NCBI GenBank assembly: GCA_002438345.1
Contig: DJUJ01000184.1
Coordinates: forward strand, 6,540 to 13,208
Length of the DNA stretch: 6,669 nt
Source of the DNA: Paenibacillus sp. UBA6285
Lineage (GTDB): Bacteria > Bacillota > Bacilli > Paenibacillales > Paenibacillaceae
Direction of reading: 5' to 3'
The stretch's first letter is position 1. Each line of letters starts with the position of its first letter. A program made the translations under genes and the position numbers. The notes beneath the pieces were generated by a model that was not told the origin of the DNA, did no database searches, and saw nothing but the letters and a program-made list of their open reading frames with translations. Positions 1 through 3,893 of the stretch are shown here, in pieces.

Positions 1-3
1 CTA

Positions 4-1275
4 CTAGAATCCTTTGCTGTTCCGATTTCTCCGTCGGTCTGGAAAGCCCTCTGACGATGGAGCAGGAGCTGTATTATTTCTTCTATTACGGTAAATACGT
101 CCTTCTCCTACCGGAATGACGCCTGTAAATAATGAGATGATAGCAGCTAGGATAAGAACAGCTAGGAGACGAATAAGTCCGTCAGAGAAATTGTGTCCGC
201 TGAGTCCGAATTCCAGAATAAGCCCTGCGAACAACCCTGAGATTACGCCGCCAATCCCAAAGCTCTTTGCCAAATGACGGTTGTCAAACACAACACCAAG
301 ACCGAGTCCAAGTGCAGCACCGATTAGCATCAGCGACAAAATACGAACCGCAGCATAGTATGGACTATCTGCCGTAGCATCACTGCGTACAGTAAGCAAT
401 GTTCGATCTCCCAAACGATCATAGATCTGCTGGAATACATCGCCCAAAAGGGCCGAATCTTTCACATCATAATAGTGACCGCCCGTTACTTTCGCAATAT
501 CCTGCAGCAACTGGGTACCTGAAGGATCCTGCATCCCCAGACCAATGGTATTTACGGCAATTCCACGATCTATATAGGTCTGCAATTCTCGTGAGGTGTC
601 GAAATCACTCACTCCATCCGACAGCAAAATGACCATAGCTCCCTGGTTTTTTTTGCCGTCACTATCAATCTCCTTAAGTGCCTCCGAGATCGCACCGCTA
701 ATGTTCGTACCGCCCTCAGTTGGCTTCAGATTATCAATGGCAGTCAGTACCTTCTCACGATTCTGCGAATCTGAGAGCGGCGTTAACGGCTGGACAACTA
801 CAGCTTCGTGGTTAAATGTCACCACTGCTACCTGATTGTCATTGTCCATTCTCGTAATTAACGCCTTAGCGGCTGAATAACGGCTGTTATCAGGATCACT
901 CTGCGCCATACTGCCAGAGTCATCGATAGCCATAACTACATTCTTAATCGGCTTCACACCGCCAAAATTCAGCTCATAAACAAACTCCGTTAATGCACCC
1001 ACCCCAAACGCCAATACAAGCATCAGAGGCAGGAGCTTCCATGATAGACCTAGGTAGCGCTGCTTCCATGAAGCTCCGTTTAGAGTTGGCGAGATCATCT
1101 CCGCCAGCAGGCAACCAATGCCGACACCAAGCGCTACAATGGCAAAATAGATGCCAACAAGCACGATGGAAGGCAGGTCGTTATACCAACTCAGCAGCCA
1201 TTCGCCAATGAGAAAAGCGATCCCGCCACCGATCAGACTGAAGAAGAGCAGGAGCAGATTAATTTTTCTCTGCAT
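4..1275 (-). CDS. Six-TM membrane protein with von Willebrand A domain
   Basis: This encodes a 423-residue integral membrane protein with a central vWA domain. Hydrophobic segments are seen at about residues 6-28, 34-61 and 79-100, then the vWA domain at about 111-290, then further segments at 308-330, 337-358 and 366-389, and an Arg-rich tail (394-423). The MIDAS metal site is complete: D118-x-S120-x-S122 (DDSGS), T190 in GGTN and D220 in LLSDG. The vWA fold of known families binds Mg2+ and a protein ligand. Short loops rich in Lys/Arg (62-80, 331-338, C-terminus) suggest these parts are cytosolic, which would put the vWA domain outside the membrane; this topology is inferred. The start is ATG at 1273-1275, with a strong Shine-Dalgarno sequence 7 bases upstream. 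The gene lies downstream of two tubulin-like genes in the same direction. It resembles BatA/YfbK-type vWA proteins only in its vWA core; the six-segment layout differs. The domain call is secure and the role is unknown. Confidence 0.93.
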   Translation of the reverse strand: MQRKINLLLLFFSLIGGGIAFLIGEWLLSWYNDLPSIVLVGIYFAIVALGVGIGCLLAEMISPTLNGASWKQRYLGLSWKLLPLMLVLAFGVGALTEFVYELNFGGVKPIKNVVMAIDDSGSMAQSDPDNSRYSAAKALITRMDNDNQVAVVTFNHEAVVVQPLTPLSDSQNREKVLTAIDNLKPTEGGTNISGAISEALKEIDSDGKKNQGAMVILLSDGVSDFDTSRELQTYIDRGIAVNTIGLGMQDPSGTQLLQDIAKVTGGHYYDVKDSALLGDVFQQIYDRLGDRTLLTVRSDATADSPYYAAVRILSLMLIGAALGLGLGVVFDNRHLAKSFGIGGVISGLFAGLILEFGLSGHNFSDGLIRLLAVLILAAIISLFTGVIPVGEGRIYRNRRNNTAPAPSSEGFPDRRRNRNSKGF

Positions 1276-1282
1276 CGTTATA

Positions 1283-1290
1283 CTTCCTTT
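1283..1290 (-). promoter_or_regulatory. Ribosome binding site of the vWA gene
   Basis: Read on the minus strand, this is AAAGGAAG followed by 7 bases (TATAACG) and the ATG at 1273-1275. The match to the anti-Shine-Dalgarno sequence and the spacing fix the start of the vWA protein. The site is much better than that of the upstream 800-residue gene, so the vWA gene appears able to initiate translation independently. Confidence 0.8.
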
Positions 1291-1355
1291 CCGGGAGAAA
1301 CCTGAATTGTACTCTTGAATCCATCTGATAGTAGACCCATTTCAATTCTATTGCA

Positions 1356-1428
1356 TGTTGTGATTTGAAATAAGGAGAAATGTCCCTATTCCTGAAATCT
1401 TCTTAATTCTACTGTATCAAACACAACA
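1356..1428. repeat. Imperfect inverted repeat with inner hairpin
   Basis: The left arm TGTTGTGATTTGA (1356-1368) pairs with TCAAACACAACA (1417-1428): twelve pairs and one bulged base. Directly inside the left arm, AATAAGGA (1369-1376) can pair with TCCCTATT (1383-1390) at seven of eight positions around a 6-base loop. The right arm ends before the next repeat's second arm. This stem competes with the 1406-1413/1443-1450 pairing because the arms interleave. Confidence 0.55.
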
Positions 1429-1450
1429 GAATACTGATTCTGAGTAGAAT
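1406..1450. repeat. Perfect 8-bp inverted repeat enclosing a small hairpin
   Basis: ATTCTACT at 1406-1413 is perfectly complementary to AGTAGAAT at 1443-1450. Near the second arm, AGAAT (1428-1432) and ATTCT (1437-1441) form a further small stem around 4 bases. The element lies between the stop of the 800-residue gene and the vWA ribosome binding site. It could form in RNA from either strand; function is unknown. Confidence 0.55.
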
Positions 1451-1461
1451 CCAACGTATCT

Positions 1462-1478
1462 ATTGCACTAAGTGCAAT
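1462..1478. repeat. 17-bp perfect palindrome just after the 800-residue gene
   Basis: ATTGCACT and AGTGCAAT are perfect 8-base arms around a single central base, 5 bases beyond the stop codon of the 800-residue gene. There is no T run behind it, so it does not fit a rho-independent terminator. It could be an operator for a dimeric DNA-binding protein, a 3'-end-stabilising hairpin, or the end of a short dispersed repeat. The symmetry is directly visible; the function is not. Confidence 0.65.
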
Positions 1479-1483
1479 TCTCC

Positions 1484-3886
1484 TCAGCGCATCTCAGGAA
1501 GCTGCTCTTCACTCAGCCCATGAAGCTGATAGCCATTCTGAGCGTAGGTTTCATAATAAACCTTACCATTACGGTAATAAAGCAGGTCCTCTAAATGGAA
1601 ACCACCCATCAGATTTAGCTTCTCCACTCCGCTCCTACGCTGTTCATGCACGAAGCCCAAGCGGTAAATGCGAGTCGTCTCATCCACACCAAATGCGTAG
1701 CGCAGGAATTCAGATCCGCTGTCTCCGAAGAAATATTTTTCCTCATGACGATGCTCTTGCGTGTATTCGAACAGACGAACATTGATCGTCGCACCGTCCT
1801 CCAGATTATGGTACAGGCGCTTGAACAGCTCTTCCTTGGATAGAACCTGGCGGTTCTCATAAGCAGCCGCAACATTCGCACGCCTCAGAAGCTCTTCCTC
1901 GAAAGATAGGGCAAACGGCTCTGCCGTCAATAATTCCCGCTGACAAATATCGATCAAGCGCTCTGCTACCGCATCTTTGCCTTGCTCTAAGAGCTTAGAG
2001 ATGCTTCCCATGTACTTTTCGCTGAAGAAAATTCCATGCCCACGACGGGTCTCAATATCCTTCATCACTTCTTCTGTGACCACTCGGTAATATTCCATCA
2101 CGTTCTGGCCAGTTGTTTCGCTGGTTCGTCCAATACTGTCCATCACGGTAATACGTAGTTCTTCCTCCAAGGTCTCCATAGCTTTCACACGAGCCATACT
2201 CTCCACGTGAAGTTGCTCTAACGCAGATTCCAGAGCGCTACACAGCGCGAGCTCACTTTCCATACACAATAGCTCATATCTTCTGCCGTATACTGCAGAG
2301 AATAAGTAATGTATGAAGTTACGTACCGTTCGTTTGTCAAAAAGCGGCACGCGCTGGAACGGCTGACGTTCCACACTTTCCGCATAAAGATCCTCAAGCT
2401 CATCCTGCGCGGAGACAATCGCTGATCGCAGTCCAGTCATATGCTGACGCAAGCCATGCAGCACACTGCCACCCTCATCACGGTCAGCCGTCCACTCCGC
2501 TAACTGATAGAACGTTACTGCGGGCGTGGCTGTTTCCTGTGCAACCAGTGTGGTGCGCCATCCACGAAGAGGATTCATGCCTTCTACTCTCCGGTTAGAT
2601 TCGGCTACAAAATTGTTGCGGAAATATGCTTCGCCCCCGTCACCGAACAACTGTTGTTCAGCTTCACGTAGTGACAGCTGCTTTAGCTCATTGTAGGACG
2701 GACGTCCGTGACTCATTAGCCCCGTCATTTCACTGAGACCGTCTTTCTCCGGGACTAGCTGCGCCGCTTGCTCACGCAAACTGTCAGGATCCAGTCCTAA
2801 GAGTGACTGACGCTCACGCATAGTCCATGGACTGCCCTCACGCATATCCGCTGCAAGATGCCGGAAGGCGTGATACAGTACGGCCAATGCAATTTGAACA
2901 TTAGGTCTTCTTACTCCAGAAAAGCCTGCGGAGGCGTAACCTTGTCTTCCTGTGCTGCCTCTGATACCGCTTTTGAAGGTCATATTGTTATAACCGCCAT
3001 GTCCAGTTGACTGATCAGAAGTCGGGCGGACCCGATTCTTGAGTAGACTGATATGGGAGATGATCTCATAGTTGTCATCCATACCGTGCGCCGACATCAT
3101 GCCGCGCTCATTCTTATCGGAGAGCAGATACACAAGATCAAATAATGCGGATGGACCATGGCCGACTGGAATCGACAGACCATCTTCGGTTACAAGCAGC
3201 GGCGCATTAAACGTATAGTCCGTAGCTTGCATTCTGTCCAATTCACGCAGAAAAGCCAGCCCTACCGAGCTGGAATATCCAAAATTATCCCCTTGCTCCC
3301 GCTCATTGATTAGAGCGTAGAGATCTGTCTGTACAGACTTAAAGGACTGGCTGAGTATTGCACGTGCCAGCAGTGTAATTTCCGGCAACAACACATTAAG
3401 CGGGTCATCGACCCGCGTAATGATAGAAAGATGGATCACGTCGAAAGACGAATACAGACGTCCATAATCCGCTATACTGTTGCTCAGCCGCCGGATAACT
3501 TTATTCATTTCAGCAAGATATTTTGTATCCTCATGAAACTTCCGGTAAATATCATGACGTACAGTGCGTGGATCAGACCCTACCATATCCGGTAATGCCA
3601 TAGCCATCACCCGGTCTCTTCCTCCCGCATCAGATCCGCTCTTGCTTTTTTCTGTTCCCTCGCTCTTCGCACCTGACGCAGCATGTATTGCCATAACGCC
3701 GCCGGCGTTATCCCATTTCCGTTCGCAGCTATCCAGCACCGGACCAATGGCCGGAGCAACCTTGTCGCCTACGAACAGAAACAGGGCAGGGTAATGGATG
3801 CTGCTGCGTCCATCCCCCTTGCTGCGCCTTGCTTCTTCCTGTGCCGCATATTGTTCACCATAAGATAATGCCAGTGTTTTGATCAT
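1484..3886 (-). CDS. Probable diverged tubulin-like paralogue (800 aa)
   Basis: I do not recognise this 800-residue protein by name. It has no signal peptide or membrane segment, so it is probably cytosolic. Motifs shared in order with the neighbouring tubulin-like protein suggest common descent: AFLRELD (211-217), FDLVYLLSDKNERG (249-262), GFSGVRRP (321-328) and RIYRL (739-743) match AALKELD, FNLCHLISATNTEG, GASSAVLP and RIFWL there. At the tubulin glycine-loop position, after strand FDVIHLSII (148-156), it has TRVDDPLN in place of GGTGSG, so GTP binding is doubtful. Low-complexity Gly/Ser loops occur at 70-92 and 290-325, and a charged, helical stretch that may form coiled coil at about 550-615. 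The ATG start is the only option, because an in-frame TGA lies 9 bases upstream. The gene follows the tubulin-like gene after 4 bases and has no good Shine-Dalgarno site. The paralogy is my inference from short motifs; a partner or regulator of the tubulin-like protein is plausible. Confidence 0.85.
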   Translation of the reverse strand: MIKTLALSYGEQYAAQEEARRSKGDGRSSIHYPALFLFVGDKVAPAIGPVLDSCERKWDNAGGVMAIHAASGAKSEGTEKSKSGSDAGGRDRVMAMALPDMVGSDPRTVRHDIYRKFHEDTKYLAEMNKVIRRLSNSIADYGRLYSSFDVIHLSIITRVDDPLNVLLPEITLLARAILSQSFKSVQTDLYALINEREQGDNFGYSSSVGLAFLRELDRMQATDYTFNAPLLVTEDGLSIPVGHGPSALFDLVYLLSDKNERGMMSAHGMDDNYEIISHISLLKNRVRPTSDQSTGHGGYNNMTFKSGIRGSTGRQGYASAGFSGVRRPNVQIALAVLYHAFRHLAADMREGSPWTMRERQSLLGLDPDSLREQAAQLVPEKDGLSEMTGLMSHGRPSYNELKQLSLREAEQQLFGDGGEAYFRNNFVAESNRRVEGMNPLRGWRTTLVAQETATPAVTFYQLAEWTADRDEGGSVLHGLRQHMTGLRSAIVSAQDELEDLYAESVERQPFQRVPLFDKRTVRNFIHYLFSAVYGRRYELLCMESELALCSALESALEQLHVESMARVKAMETLEEELRITVMDSIGRTSETTGQNVMEYYRVVTEEVMKDIETRRGHGIFFSEKYMGSISKLLEQGKDAVAERLIDICQRELLTAEPFALSFEEELLRRANVAAAYENRQVLSKEELFKRLYHNLEDGATINVRLFEYTQEHRHEEKYFFGDSGSEFLRYAFGVDETTRIYRLGFVHEQRRSGVEKLNLMGGFHLEDLLYYRNGKVYYETYAQNGYQLHGLSEEQLPEMR

Positions 3887-3893
3887 AGGATTA
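3884..3893 (-). promoter_or_regulatory. Stop-start junction suggesting translational coupling
   Basis: The TAA stop of the tubulin-like gene (3891-3893) and the ATG of the 800-residue gene (3884-3886) are separated by only 4 bases, TCCT. No AGGAGG-like sequence lies at a normal distance ahead of the ATG; the nearest purine-rich stretch (AGAAAG) is about 15 bases away. Translation of the second gene therefore probably depends on ribosomes finishing the first. This would tie the amounts of the two proteins together. Confidence 0.6.

Larger units (their letters stand above)
1276..1483. other. Intergenic region with nested inverted repeats
   Basis: These 208 bases separate the 800-residue gene from the vWA gene and hold no credible coding sequence. 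They contain several inverted repeats (1356-1368 with 1417-1428; 1369-1376 with 1383-1390; 1406-1413 with 1443-1450; 1462-1478) and a 9-base direct repeat, TCTATTGCA, at 1347-1355 and 1459-1467. No stem is followed by a T run on the minus strand, so I see no intrinsic terminator, and read-through into the vWA gene is possible. A TACAAT hexamer on the minus strand (1306-1311) could be a -10 box just ahead of the ribosome binding site, but no good -35 box stands at the right distance. A separate promoter for the vWA gene is therefore unproven. The region might be a dispersed intergenic repeat or a leader with alternative RNA folds. Confidence 0.6.

Noticed and set aside
4..1275. BatA-type or chelatase-type vWA protein
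   Set aside because: There is no MoxR AAA+ ATPase gene in the window and the six-segment layout differs from the BatA arrangement; only the vWA core is shared.
1306..1311. Sigma-A promoter for the vWA gene with -10 box TACAAT
   Set aside because: No hexamer near TTGACA stands 16-18 bases upstream and there is no extended -10 TG, so I kept it only as a note in the intergenic entry.
1380..1406. Plus-strand mini-ORF of eight codons (ATG TCC ... TAA) behind AAGGAG
   Set aside because: The spacing from AAGGAG to ATG is only about 3 bases, the product is eight residues with no recognisable character, and the purine run is explained as one arm of a hairpin.
1462..1478. Rho-independent terminator after the 800-residue gene
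   Set aside because: The palindrome has a low-GC stem with a very small loop and no T run follows on the minus strand.
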